Positions 51,637-58,571 of a DNA stretch of 64,000 nucleotides are shown here, one piece after another (the first letter of the stretch is position 1; each line of letters opens with the position of its first letter). This DNA comes from Oceanospirillum sp964342385 (GTDB lineage Bacteria; Pseudomonadota; Gammaproteobacteria; Pseudomonadales; Halomonadaceae). The translations under genes and the position numbers were made by a program. The notes under the pieces are model-generated. The model saw nothing but the letters and a program-made list of their open reading frames with translations. It was not told where the DNA came from and made no database searches. The stretch spans positions 1 through 64,000 of the forward strand of contig CAYFGP010000002.1 in NCBI GenBank assembly GCA_964342385.1, in the 5' to 3' direction.

Positions 51637-52086
51637 CTAAGCCCCACTACACGGCGCTTTCAATAACATTAATATTTTTTGATGAGCCGAGTGCAAACGT
51701 CTGTAAAACGTATCTCGCGAACATCCACACTTCTCAGCCTTCTCTTCCCGTGTTAAATCTAAGCACATGTACTGCACCTCAACAGCCATCTGCAGCTTGA
51801 CCGGCAGCTTTGATACCGCCCGATCCGTATCAAAAACATCATCCGGCATACTGCCAGCGCTTGGGTCTGTAGTGCGTGATAGCTGACCACCGCCATCGAT
51901 CAGCTTACCCAACATGCTGCTGCCCGCAGCCTCTGTTGACCACTGACCGTCGTTTGCTAACCGCCACTCCCCCCAGGTTTGCAAGCGGCGGTCGATCACA
52001 GGAATCAACCCAGCCCGCTTAGGACCAACCCGCTTAGCAATCACTTCCACCACCATTTGATCATCCAGATCTTCCCTTGCTCCCAT
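51637..52086 (-). CDS. Q-like late antitermination protein
   Basis: 149 residues. The C-terminal region (AVSKLPVKLQMAVEVQYMC ... TREEKAEKCGCSRDTFYRRL) has a sigma-region-4-like helix-turn-helix, as in the phage antitermination Q family of lambdoid phages. It is the last early gene, directly before a late promoter and tandem terminators, which is Q's usual place. The ATG follows GGAGGTTGAG, two bases from the stop of the P-like gene. Confidence 0.8.
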   Translation of the reverse strand: MGAREDLDDQMVVEVIAKRVGPKRAGLIPVIDRRLQTWGEWRLANDGQWSTEAAGSSMLGKLIDGGGQLSRTTDPSAGSMPDDVFDTDRAVSKLPVKLQMAVEVQYMCLDLTREEKAEKCGCSRDTFYRRLHSAHQKILMLLKAPCSGA

Positions 52087-52087
52087 C

Positions 52088-52846
52088 TCAACCTCCCAAT
52101 GCCTGTTTCATTTGGCCCAGCCAATGCTGAGCGGTTTGTTTTTGCTGAACCGTTCGCACCTCCTGCCCATTGTTGTGCTGAGTAAGCGACCGACCATCAC
52201 AACGCGGAAGCTCAAATTGCTTACCCGCCATCGCCTCCCGACACAGTGCCCGATAAATCTTGAAAAACTGCTTCTGGGACTCATTCAGCACCTGCTGCAT
52301 GTCAAACCACCCCACCTGACGACCAGCGTGATAGACCACAGGATGAGACCACTTTGCCGCCCCAGGAGCATGAGACCACCGGCAAGCCTCACGGTAAGCC
52401 GCCTCAGGATCAGGCAAACCAAACTCCCTGAGATGCGGCAAACAGCACTCGATAAATTCCGGCAGATGAGGTGGTTTCTTGTGGTGACGCCTTGCCCGCT
52501 CAATCCCAATCTGAATACGCTCTGCAGAACACCCCAACAACCCATCAGCCCACTCAGCCTTGGCAGCACGAAGAGACTCAGGCGTCGGCCAACGACTTGT
52601 CCAGTAGTGGTCATAAATCCCCTGCATACGGAGAAAAAGCTCATCAATCGAAACGCTCAGCTGAGGCCGATCCGCTGGACCACTCGCCGTCGATTGCACC
52701 GGCTTGTCCGCAGCCGTCTGCCCATGCCTCGCCATAGCCTGCGCCGCCGCTGGCATATTGATCGAACGCTCCTGCACAGCTCTCGGCATGCACTTGGGCT
52801 GCAGATTTAGGCTTTCCAGAATTGCTAGATTGGTTTGCGTACCCAT
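52088..52846 (-). CDS. Replication protein P-like (helicase loader)
   Basis: 252 residues. The central part (about 68-180; DELFLRMQGIYDHYWTSRW, LRAAKAEWADGLLGCSAERI, RARRHHKKPPHLPEFIECCL) matches the lambda P family, which brings the host DnaB helicase to the origin. The first ~60 residues are Ala/Pro/Gln-rich and non-conserved. The ATG at 52846 has CGGGAGTG upstream, so the gene overlaps the O-like gene by 203 bp in another frame; a later start such as the ATG at 52756 is possible but has a weaker site. Confidence 0.85.
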   Translation of the reverse strand: MGTQTNLAILESLNLQPKCMPRAVQERSINMPAAAQAMARHGQTAADKPVQSTASGPADRPQLSVSIDELFLRMQGIYDHYWTSRWPTPESLRAAKAEWADGLLGCSAERIQIGIERARRHHKKPPHLPEFIECCLPHLREFGLPDPEAAYREACRWSHAPGAAKWSHPVVYHAGRQVGWFDMQQVLNESQKQFFKIYRALCREAMAGKQFELPRCDGRSLTQHNNGQEVRTVQQKQTAQHWLGQMKQALGG

Positions 52847-53771
52847 GATTCACTCCCGTGTTAAACACACCTCTGCGCACAGCGCGCTGCAGATGCTGAG
52901 TAAGTTTGTGCTCCCAAAGACTTTGCGGATTCGTGATTTCTGGCCTAGCCACCCAGTAACCAACAAAATCCCGAACCTCATCCACCAAACGATCTGGATC
53001 AAGCTTGTCCAGCATCAGCCCACGAATGCCGCATTGCTTTTGGAAAGATTCCGACACCTGCCAGTTTTCGTGCATTGAGAATTTTTCCCGAGTGTCTGCG
53101 CTTGGTTCTTGGAAAACATTTTGAACACCGCCCACACGCGCGCTGCTGCCAGCAGTAATCTCTGAAGTATTCTCTGTAGTAATCTCTGTATATAGTTTGC
53201 AGGATTCTGCAAACTGGGATGCAGGATTCTGCAAACTAGATGCTGAATCCTGCAAACTGTGGATTTCATTAGGTTTTTCCGGCAAATCCGGGCTTTTAGA
53301 GGGTTCAGGCTGCGCGTAGTTTGCAGAATCCTGCAAACTGTTGATTTTATTGGCTTTTTTCTCAGACCCCGCCAAGATTGCAGAATCCTGCAAACTGGTG
53401 TTTTTCTTAGGTTTTTTCGCCACCGGCTTACCCTGCGCAACCTCTAAAATCAGCTCAAATAGACGCTCAAGATTTAGTCTATAAAACATCTTGGCCGGAC
53501 GACCCTGAAGCCTCTCTTCCAGTAGACCCACCGCCTTCAGATCACGACGCGCACGATCCTGCTCAGATCGTGACAGCCGCGTTTCTTCCGTCCACTCCTT
53601 ACCCGTCTTATAAAACCAACCCGCCCGCTCAGCAGCAATACGACCACCTGTAGACCAGTAGTAGGCCTGGCTCAAAAACACACCACCCACAGTGCTACCC
53701 GCCACATCGCGGAACACAGGATGAAACGCAATCGTGCGCTCAAGCAACGTCGTAATCAGCGCAATACTCAT
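52644..53771 (-). CDS. O-like replication initiator with internal origin
   Basis: 375 residues. The N-terminal winged-helix part (about 15-105; EWTEETRLSRSEQDRARRDL, LLEERLQGRPAKMFYRLNLE) should bind DNA. The middle (about 125-195) is a set of SLQDSA-type repeats that exist because the DNA there is a series of iterons. The C-terminal part (about 240-290; RDFVGYWVARPEITNPQSLW) resembles P/DnaB-interaction or O C-terminal regions, followed by a Gly/Ala/Ser-rich tail. In lambda the origin lies inside the O gene in the same way. GGAGGGAGGGG precedes the ATG. Confidence 0.8.
   Translation of the reverse strand: MSIALITTLLERTIAFHPVFRDVAGSTVGGVFLSQAYYWSTGGRIAAERAGWFYKTGKEWTEETRLSRSEQDRARRDLKAVGLLEERLQGRPAKMFYRLNLERLFELILEVAQGKPVAKKPKKNTSLQDSAILAGSEKKANKINSLQDSANYAQPEPSKSPDLPEKPNEIHSLQDSASSLQNPASQFAESCKLYTEITTENTSEITAGSSARVGGVQNVFQEPSADTREKFSMHENWQVSESFQKQCGIRGLMLDKLDPDRLVDEVRDFVGYWVARPEITNPQSLWEHKLTQHLQRAVRRGVFNTGVNHGYANQSSNSGKPKSAAQVHAESCAGAFDQYASGGAGYGEAWADGCGQAGAIDGEWSSGSASAERFD
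53195..53395. repeat. Five iterons, probable phage replication origin
   Basis: Five copies of a 20-bp palindromic unit, GTTTGCAGRATYCTGCAAAC: 53195-53214 (perfect), 53217-53236, 53238-53257, 53319-53338 (perfect) and 53376-53395. The first three are spaced 21-22 bp, two turns of DNA. T-rich stretches lie between and after the copies and could be the melting region. Such inverted-repeat iterons inside an O-type gene are known from lambda. Confidence 0.82.
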
Positions 53772-53904
53772 AGAAAACCCCTCCCTCCAGGCGCAAAAAG
53801 CCCCTGCTGCCTGAACGGCACAGTAAAATTGACAACTTAATTGATTAGAAAAATTAGCCCGCTACGGGCCAGAATAGAGACCTAGCAACCCAGCCAGGCA
53901 ACTG

Positions 53905-54849
53905 CTAGCCAGCATCACATAACCCATATGAGCTACTGCACGCAGCCGGATCAGCCGACGCCGCCAGCAGATCAAACTGACGACCACCACGCGACGTTTT
54001 CGACCACTCCACCATTCGCCCGATCCCGTGCCGCTCATAGCTCACATCAACGTCAGGAGAAATCATAGGATCAGTCACAACCGGGAAAAATGTTGCAGAC
54101 GCACGACGCGCCGCATCGCTAACCAACCGCTCCCACTCCATAACACGCCCAACCTCTTCAGGCATTCTGAGCGCGATATTCTGTAATTCATCTTTATTGC
54201 AGTTAACGCATGGCATGCAGCCCACACGACTCATTCCCATCTTGTAGAGCGGATTGGGCTCTATTCCCATAAAACGATGAGCCTCAAACACAGACTCAGC
54301 AGACCAGCGCGCGATTGGTCGATAGTTAAATAACCCACCACCAACCTCTTCAAATTCAGGCGCATAGCGCCGTGCTGGCGACTCATCCCGCCGGATACCC
54401 TGCCAACTCCAAACAACATCACCCGCATCCAGGGCCGGAAGAAACACCTGCTCAATAATCGGATCACGCTTTAAAAAGTCAGTGCAGAAACGAGCCTTAG
54501 CAGATGGGAACCTCCCTTTCCACATGCACAGATCAAGAAACGGATTACCCGTCGGCTTCAATACCGCCAACGCCCGATCCCGAGCCGCATCCGTCCAGCC
54601 AGGCAAATCACCGGATTCCAACTTGCGCCGCTTACGCTCAATCTGGAATGAGAAATCAGCCTTCACAGTCTGGATTGGCAAACCCACTGCATCGGACAGA
54701 TACACCAGATAGTCATAGACCAATGGGTGCTCATGCCCTGTATCGGCAAAGACCAACTCTAAGTTTTCAGCCTCTAAGGCTTGAGCAAGCAATACGGTAG
54801 CCGTCGAATCTTTTCCGCCACTGACAGAGACAATATTTCGTTTAGCCAC
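53905..54849 (-). CDS. PAPS-reductase-family PP-loop ATPase
   Basis: 314 residues. Start taken as the GTG at 54849 (VAKRNIVSVSGGKDSTA) with AAGGAGTGCGGAG upstream; the frame extends further. The PP-loop SGGKDST is near residue 10, followed by FADTGHEHP, ARFCTDFLKRDPI and a C-terminal Cys set (VGCMPCVNCNKDEL). Phage members of the PAPS-reductase/DndC-like family may adenylate substrates for sulfur chemistry on nucleic acids, but the function is not known. It overlaps the upstream gene by 8 bp and lies before the replication genes. Confidence 0.78.
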   Translation of the reverse strand: MAKRNIVSVSGGKDSTATVLLAQALEAENLELVFADTGHEHPLVYDYLVYLSDAVGLPIQTVKADFSFQIERKRRKLESGDLPGWTDAARDRALAVLKPTGNPFLDLCMWKGRFPSAKARFCTDFLKRDPIIEQVFLPALDAGDVVWSWQGIRRDESPARRYAPEFEEVGGGLFNYRPIARWSAESVFEAHRFMGIEPNPLYKMGMSRVGCMPCVNCNKDELQNIALRMPEEVGRVMEWERLVSDAARRASATFFPVVTDPMISPDVDVSYERHGIGRMVEWSKTSRGGRQFDLLAASADPAACSSSYGLCDAG

Positions 54850-55384
54850 CTCCGCACTCCTTACCCAAAATCTCACCAAAGCCCACTTTCGCATGCAGCT
54901 TGCACAGCTCATGACCCGCCTGAATCGCCTTATTGATATCTCCCAGATGAGATGCCGACAGTTCAGGATTACAACGCACCTGCTCTTGCATCACCTCAAC
55001 AGACTGCATCACCAGCTCAGCAGCCTGTGCCAGCAACTGACACGGCGACGGCGGTTTATCGCCCACCATCGGCTGCACCTTGTAGTCACACTTAGACTCC
55101 CAATCCGGGTGCCACCACTCACCATCAGAATCCAAACCGACTTCATCCAGATCATCCGGGCGATCCTTACGGTTAGCTTCCTGAGAAACGCCAGTTACAA
55201 AACCAACAAACACATTGGTCACTTCCTCATCCCAGAATTCATCCTGATAACTATCCACCACCTTTTCGGCTGCAGCATCACGCTCAGCCCGAGTGGCGAA
55301 AAACTCAGTGTCACCCGCCGGATCACAAACAAAAAACGGCTTATCCGCCACCGGATTTGTGACCGGCCAATCCTTATTACTCAT
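54842..55384 (-). CDS. Unknown phage early protein, 180 aa
   Basis: Starts at MSNKDWPVTNPVADKPFFVC (55384), overlapping the stop of the CII-like gene by 8 bp. It is acidic and rich in Asp/Glu, with FATRAERDAAAEKVVDSYQD, a Trp-rich piece (DGEWWHPDWESKCDYKV) and a helical C-terminus. Similar proteins occur among lambdoid early genes. The family is not named and the function is unknown. Confidence 0.65.
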   Translation of the reverse strand: MSNKDWPVTNPVADKPFFVCDPAGDTEFFATRAERDAAAEKVVDSYQDEFWDEEVTNVFVGFVTGVSQEANRKDRPDDLDEVGLDSDGEWWHPDWESKCDYKVQPMVGDKPPSPCQLLAQAAELVMQSVEVMQEQVRCNPELSASHLGDINKAIQAGHELCKLHAKVGFGEILGKECGGG

Positions 55385-55865
55385 ACACAACCTCACCTTG
55401 ATAATGCGCCGCCAGCATCCCTACCAGATGCAACTGACGCTGACCTTCATAAACCGCCGCATCAATACGACGGGCTTCCCGCTGATCGATCTCTCCATCA
55501 TCCAGCGCCGCAATAAACTCCTGTACCACCGTGTTGGCCGCATCAACTGCAGCCGCCGCCCGACGCAGAACATCCATATCACCTTTTCCACGCATCTCAT
55601 CCATAAAATGCCAAACAGCACCCGCCGGGCGCAGCATAGCCGCAGCGATACGCTCATCTTTCGTCAGCGAGAAAATCGCCGCCGCCTCTTCGCCGGTCAG
55701 AACATGCGTCGCCATGTTGCTATTCAGCTTGTTAGCCAGAGTCCGAGGGTTCCAGGCAAAATAACTGGCAACCGCCGCAATCCCGCCCGGATAATCATAA
55801 ACAGCGTGATAACACGCCTGTGTAACAGTCAGCGTACCGCCGTCATGCTTCGTATGACCGCCCAT
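55377..55865 (-). CDS. CII-family regulatory protein (phage CP76-like)
   Basis: 162 residues from the ATG at 55865 (GGGAG upstream). The pattern ACYHAVYDYPGGIAAVASYF ... NPRTLANKLNSN ... HVLTGEEAAAIFSLTKDERI matches the phage_CP76/CII regulator family, with a helix-turn-helix in the N-terminal half. It is the second gene of the lytic operon, as cII is in lambda, and may activate repressor or integrase promoters. That role is inferred. Confidence 0.8.
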   Translation of the reverse strand: MGGHTKHDGGTLTVTQACYHAVYDYPGGIAAVASYFAWNPRTLANKLNSNMATHVLTGEEAAAIFSLTKDERIAAAMLRPAGAVWHFMDEMRGKGDMDVLRRAAAAVDAANTVVQEFIAALDDGEIDQREARRIDAAVYEGQRQLHLVGMLAAHYQGEVVYE

Positions 55866-55904
55866 GTGCAAACTCCCTTTTTGTTAACGTGTTATTTCTC
55901 AGCT

Positions 55905-56111
55905 TTAATTAGCAATATCATCAAAAATATCTGGCCGCAGCTGGCCAGCCTTAACCCGACCATCGGTGATGCGCTCAATTTGCTTAGCCCTTTTGACCGG
56001 CACACCACGTTTTTTCCAGTTAGAAACCGACATAGGACTAACATCAAGCGCTCTTGCAAGCTTGGCTGCAGAGCCAAAGCAATCCACAGCACTTTCCAAA
56101 GGACTCATCAT
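55905..56111 (-). CDS. cro: Cro-like regulator (YdaS type)
   Basis: 68 residues, MMSPLESAVDCFGSAAKLAR then LDVSPMSVSNWKKRG: a helix-turn-helix of the YdaS/Cro family. It is the first gene of the minus-strand lytic operon, divergent from cI. The ATG at 56111 has AAAGG eight bases upstream. Expected to repress cI and early promoters through the shared operators. Confidence 0.85.
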   Translation of the reverse strand: MMSPLESAVDCFGSAAKLARALDVSPMSVSNWKKRGVPVKRAKQIERITDGRVKAGQLRPDIFDDIAN

Positions 56112-56126
56112 AAATAAAACCTTTAT
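56110..56126. promoter_or_regulatory. Candidate CI/Cro operator a
   Basis: ATAAATAAAACCTTTAT, 17 bp with ATAAA/TTTAT half-sites. It overlaps the cro ribosome binding site, so chance similarity is possible. Confidence 0.45.
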
Positions 56127-56142
56127 CAACTATAAACATTTT

Positions 56143-56159
56143 GTAAAAAATACATTTAT
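56143..56159. promoter_or_regulatory. Candidate CI/Cro operator b
   Basis: GTAAAAAATACATTTAT, one mismatch in the left half-site. It overlaps the -10 of the predicted lytic promoter. Confidence 0.5.
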
Positions 56160-56175
56160 TTAGCAATATGCGCAA
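56147..56175 (-). promoter_or_regulatory. Candidate lytic promoter (PR-like)
   Basis: On the minus strand TTGCGC (56170-56175), 17 bp, TATTTT (56147-56152), about 36 bp before the cro ATG. Confidence 0.5.
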
Positions 56176-56180
56176 GCGCT

Positions 56181-56197
56181 ATAAAATATTTGTTTAT
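56181..56197. promoter_or_regulatory. Candidate CI/Cro operator c
   Basis: ATAAAATATTTGTTTAT, half-sites ATAAA/TTTAT, covering the cI start and a TATAAA (56180-56185) that could be the -10 of a nearly leaderless cI transcript, as for lambda PRM. Confidence 0.5.
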
Positions 56198-56897
56198 GAA
56201 AGACAAGCACTCAGGCGACCGACTTCGCCAATACATAGAAGACAAAAACATCAAGCCAGCCGAGCTAGCCGCCCAGCTAAAGATAAGCGCGCAACGCCTT
56301 AACAACTGGTTTAAACTTGGCGTAGCAAAAGGCTCACTCCTTCCCGTTTCGAAAAAGCTAAATATTTCAGCCGAATGGCTAGAATTAGGAATTGGCAACC
56401 CAGAAAAGAAACAAGAAGAGGCAACGTTAGCTGGCTACATTGACCCTTGGGATAGCTCTACACCCGTTGAAGATGACGAGGTAGAAATCCCCTTCTTCAT
56501 GGAGGTTGAACTATCTGCAGGACACGGCTCTACACAAGTTATGGAAAATTCAGGTCCAAAATTACGATTTGCAAAAAGCACATTAAGAAGAGCAGGGGTA
56601 GAACCCAGCCAGGCAGCCTGCGTTAAAGTATCAGGCAACTCTATGTCGCCATGGCTTTCCGATGGAGTTGTAGTTGGTATCAACCTCGGGGACACCCTTA
56701 TCAAAGAAGGCGCCACCTACGCAGTTGACCAAGAAGGGATGTTGAAAGTGAAATACCTCCACCGACTCCCCGGTGGCGGCATCCGCTTTAGAAGCCTAAA
56801 CAGAGACGAATACCCTGACGAGGATTTTGACCCAGACTACACAAGAGAGCACATCCGAATTCTAGGAAAGGTATTTTGGTTTTCAGGGCTCGTTTAA
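56196..56897 (+). CDS. cI: CI-like repressor (LexA/S24 type)
   Basis: 233 residues. The N-terminal helix-turn-helix domain (about 1-65; KPAELAAQLKISAQRLNNWF) is joined to an S24 peptidase domain. The self-cleavage site is likely Ala108-Gly109 (ELSAGHG), with catalytic Ser149 in GNSMSPW and Lys186 in LKVKYLHR. It should therefore be inactivated through the host SOS response. The ATG at 56196 is preceded by operator-like DNA rather than a Shine-Dalgarno. A terminator follows. Confidence 0.93.
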   Translation: MKDKHSGDRLRQYIEDKNIKPAELAAQLKISAQRLNNWFKLGVAKGSLLPVSKKLNISAEWLELGIGNPEKKQEEATLAGYIDPWDSSTPVEDDEVEIPFFMEVELSAGHGSTQVMENSGPKLRFAKSTLRRAGVEPSQAACVKVSGNSMSPWLSDGVVVGINLGDTLIKEGATYAVDQEGMLKVKYLHRLPGGGIRFRSLNRDEYPDEDFDPDYTREHIRILGKVFWFSGLV

Positions 56898-56918
56898 CCC
56901 ACTGCACCACCGCCAAAA

Positions 56919-56945
56919 AGCCGGGCTAAAACCCCGGCTTTTTTT
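56919..56945 (+). terminator. Terminator of cI
   Basis: AGCCGGG / CCCGGCT with a 7-base loop and T7 on the plus strand. Confidence 0.88.
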
Positions 56946-56973
56946 GTACCTAAAAAACATGGATAAAAAAATG

Positions 56974-57003
56974 TTGACCAAACATAAATATTTTATTTAT
57001 TAT
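56974..57003 (+). promoter_or_regulatory. Candidate leftward-type promoter (PL) with operator
   Basis: TTGACC (56974-56979), 18 bp, TATTAT (56998-57003). The spacer holds ATAAATATTTTATTTAT (56984-57000), a perfect 17-bp palindrome of the same form as the operators between cro and cI. Confidence 0.68.
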
Positions 57004-57070
57004 TTTTATACACAAAATATTTACAACGTCTTCAAGCCCAATGCTTGAAACGCTCTTTAACAATTTAGAC

Positions 57071-57111
57071 AAACAAAAACGCCATGCCTGCCCCAATGCA
57101 GGCATGGCGTT
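57071..57111 (+). promoter_or_regulatory. Leader hairpin 1
   Basis: Perfect 14-bp stem AACGCCATGCCTGC / GCAGGCATGGCGTT, loop CCCAAT, with AAACAAAA before it and TATGAGGAGA (ribosome binding site) right after. There is no T-run, so it is not a terminator. The same leader recurs at 58232-58280. Confidence 0.8.
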
Positions 57112-57128
57112 GCTATGAGGAGAAGCAT

Positions 57129-57362
57129 ATGAAGAATTCTGTAGACTGCACTGTTCGATGCGTACAACACTCGCTCGATAACAAAAGAGTCGCACTTGCC
57201 TTTAACAAGGACGATTCAGAAGAGGTTATCAGGGTAAACATCCCGCAACATCAAGTAGCAATACTAATGGAGATGCTTAAAAATAAACCTTTGAGTACTG
57301 CCATTCTCCAATATCAGCCGGAAGACCCAGATCACCAAGATCCACCTCATTTGTCGGGGTAG
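57129..57362 (+). CDS. Unknown small protein behind leader hairpin 1
   Basis: 77 residues. The ATG at 57129 (MKNSVDCTVRCVQHSLDNKR) has GAGGAG seven bases upstream. The core VALAFNKDDSEEVIRVNIPQ looks like a small beta domain. The C-terminal 28 codons lie antisense to the conserved end of the minus-strand gene at 57277-57504. It is the first gene of the operon controlled by the PL-like promoter. The family is not recognised. Confidence 0.6.
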   Translation: MKNSVDCTVRCVQHSLDNKRVALAFNKDDSEEVIRVNIPQHQVAILMEMLKNKPLSTAILQYQPEDPDHQDPPHLSG

Positions 57363-57504
57363 ACGTATAACCCCCAGCCGCATCATCGATGGCTTGCTGA
57401 GGCGAGATATAGGAACCAAGATTATCTTCGTTATAAATAATATGGTAACGCCCTTGATACGGGACAATCTTCACAGTCCCGTGTCTAGTTTTGAAGTACC
57501 ACAT
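57277..57504 (-). CDS. Conserved-type small phage protein, 75 aa
   Basis: MWYFKTRHGTVKIVPYQGRY followed by YNEDNLGSYISPQQAIDDAA and a C-terminal DLGDLGLPADIGEWQYS. This pattern (WYFKTRxGTxxIxP, LGSYxSPxQAxDD, PxDxxEW) is shared by many small phage and bacterial proteins of unknown function. The ATG at 57504 has AAAGGGA upstream. It runs against the plus-strand operon and overlaps its first gene by 86 bp at the 3' ends. Confidence 0.72.
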   Translation of the reverse strand: MWYFKTRHGTVKIVPYQGRYHIIYNEDNLGSYISPQQAIDDAAGGYTSTPTNEVDLGDLGLPADIGEWQYSKVYF

Positions 57505-57618
57505 AAAAAATCCCTTTATCAAGACAACTTCAAGAGCACCAAGAAAACTAGCCTTATATAGATAACCATGAAGAATCACACCTACATCAGGACAAACATG
57601 CCATCTGAATAAAAAGCC

Positions 57619-58104
57619 TTAAGACTTACAATCAAGCTTATTATAAGCCTTGGTAAAGCCAGCTAACGGGATCTTTTTTGACTCCCAATCATCTCGCCAC
57701 TTACCACCAACCAGGGCTGAATTTCCTTTTTTCATTGCCAAAACCAACTTTTGGAATAACTCAAAGTCTGCTGATCTCTCTACTTTATAATAACGACTTT
57801 GGCTCACCCCTACAGTTTCATAGCGAGCCGAAAATTCAAAATCTTGATCATTTATACGAACTTTTAAAACAGCAGGGAGTGAGAACTCATTAAAATACCC
57901 ATCTAACCCTCTAAAAGAGAAAGTATTACATGTTACATTCACGTAACTCTGTATCGCTACATGCTTATAAGTCCTTTTTCCTTCAAAAGGATCTTCAGAA
58001 TAGACAAGAAAAGCCTTTCCCAAACCACTTGGACTCTCAATACCAATGCTGGCACTCGCATGAAACGAAACAAAAGCAACAAGAAAAAGTACAAGTTTAA
58101 GCAT
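57619..58104 (-). CDS. Secreted protein of unknown function (moron-like)
   Basis: 161 residues with a clear signal peptide (MLKLVLFLVAFVSFHASAS, cleavage near residue 19). The mature protein is beta-rich (VAIQSYVNVTCNTFSFRGLD) with two Cys (about residues 60 and 159) that may form a disulfide. It should be periplasmic or secreted. The gene stands alone on the minus strand inside the plus-strand early operon, so it is likely expressed in the lysogen. It appears more AT-rich than its neighbours. A host-fitness or superinfection role is speculation. Confidence 0.68.
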   Translation of the reverse strand: MLKLVLFLVAFVSFHASASIGIESPSGLGKAFLVYSEDPFEGKRTYKHVAIQSYVNVTCNTFSFRGLDGYFNEFSLPAVLKVRINDQDFEFSARYETVGVSQSRYYKVERSADFELFQKLVLAMKKGNSALVGGKWRDDWESKKIPLAGFTKAYNKLDCKS

Positions 58105-58231
58105 TTTTTCATCCTTGTTTAATATATAAGAATCAGCAAGATTACCAACATACCGCCATTATAAACAACTATAATTCACCACTAACACTATTGGCGATTT
58201 TATATGTCGCGTTTTCCGAAACCAACTAACC

Positions 58232-58275
58232 CACAAACAAAAACGCCACACCCGCTAAACAGGTGTGGCGTTTTT
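58232..58275 (+). promoter_or_regulatory. Leader hairpin 2
   Basis: 14-bp stem AAAAACGCCACACC / GGTGTGGCGTTTTT, loop CGCTAAACA, then ATAAGGAGA. It is homologous to hairpin 1: same flanking ACAAACAAAAACGCCA and AAGGAGA, with two base pairs changed on both sides of the stem. The T-run may also allow termination. Confidence 0.8.
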
Positions 58276-58286
58276 ATAAGGAGACC

Positions 58287-58571
58287 ATGATGGAAGACAG
58301 CAAAACCACCCAAAGCATCACAACTACTGGGATAGACATTCAGGCAGATGGTGCAAAAGAAACACCAAAAAGCACATGGATGATTGAGACTGACGGCAAC
58401 AAAACCACACTGACCCGGCTACGTAACAACCGAGTCATTGAGAACTACCCACCAGTTTCAACAGCAATTGCCAGCATCTACATCCAAGCGATTATTCAAG
58501 GTTATCAACCACCACGTCACCTTTCTCATCTCGAGACACCATCTGATCAAACCCCACCTAAAGATCAGTAG
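58287..58571 (+). CDS. Unknown small protein behind leader hairpin 2
   Basis: 94 residues. The ATG at 58287 (MMEDSKTTQSITTTGIDIQA) follows AAGGAGACC; the next ATG three bases on is equally possible. The N-terminal third is Thr/Ser-rich and polar, and the rest (WMIETDGNKTTLTRLRNNRV, IASIYIQAIIQGYQPPRHL) is mixed alpha/beta. Its 3' end overlaps the minus-strand gene at 58558 by 14 bp. Not recognised. Confidence 0.6.
   Translation: MMEDSKTTQSITTTGIDIQADGAKETPKSTWMIETDGNKTTLTRLRNNRVIENYPPVSTAIASIYIQAIIQGYQPPRHLSHLETPSDQTPPKDQ

Noticed and set aside
52112..52810. 232-codon frame antisense to the P-like gene
   Set aside because: Shadow of the P-like gene; low-complexity Arg/Leu/Pro product.
53195..53395. 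CRISPR array
   Set aside because: The repeats are palindromic, irregularly spaced and inside a coding gene; spacers are far too short in the first cluster.
55293..56117. 274-codon plus-strand frame opposite cro and the CII-like gene
   Set aside because: Opposite to well-supported regulators and lacks a ribosome binding site.
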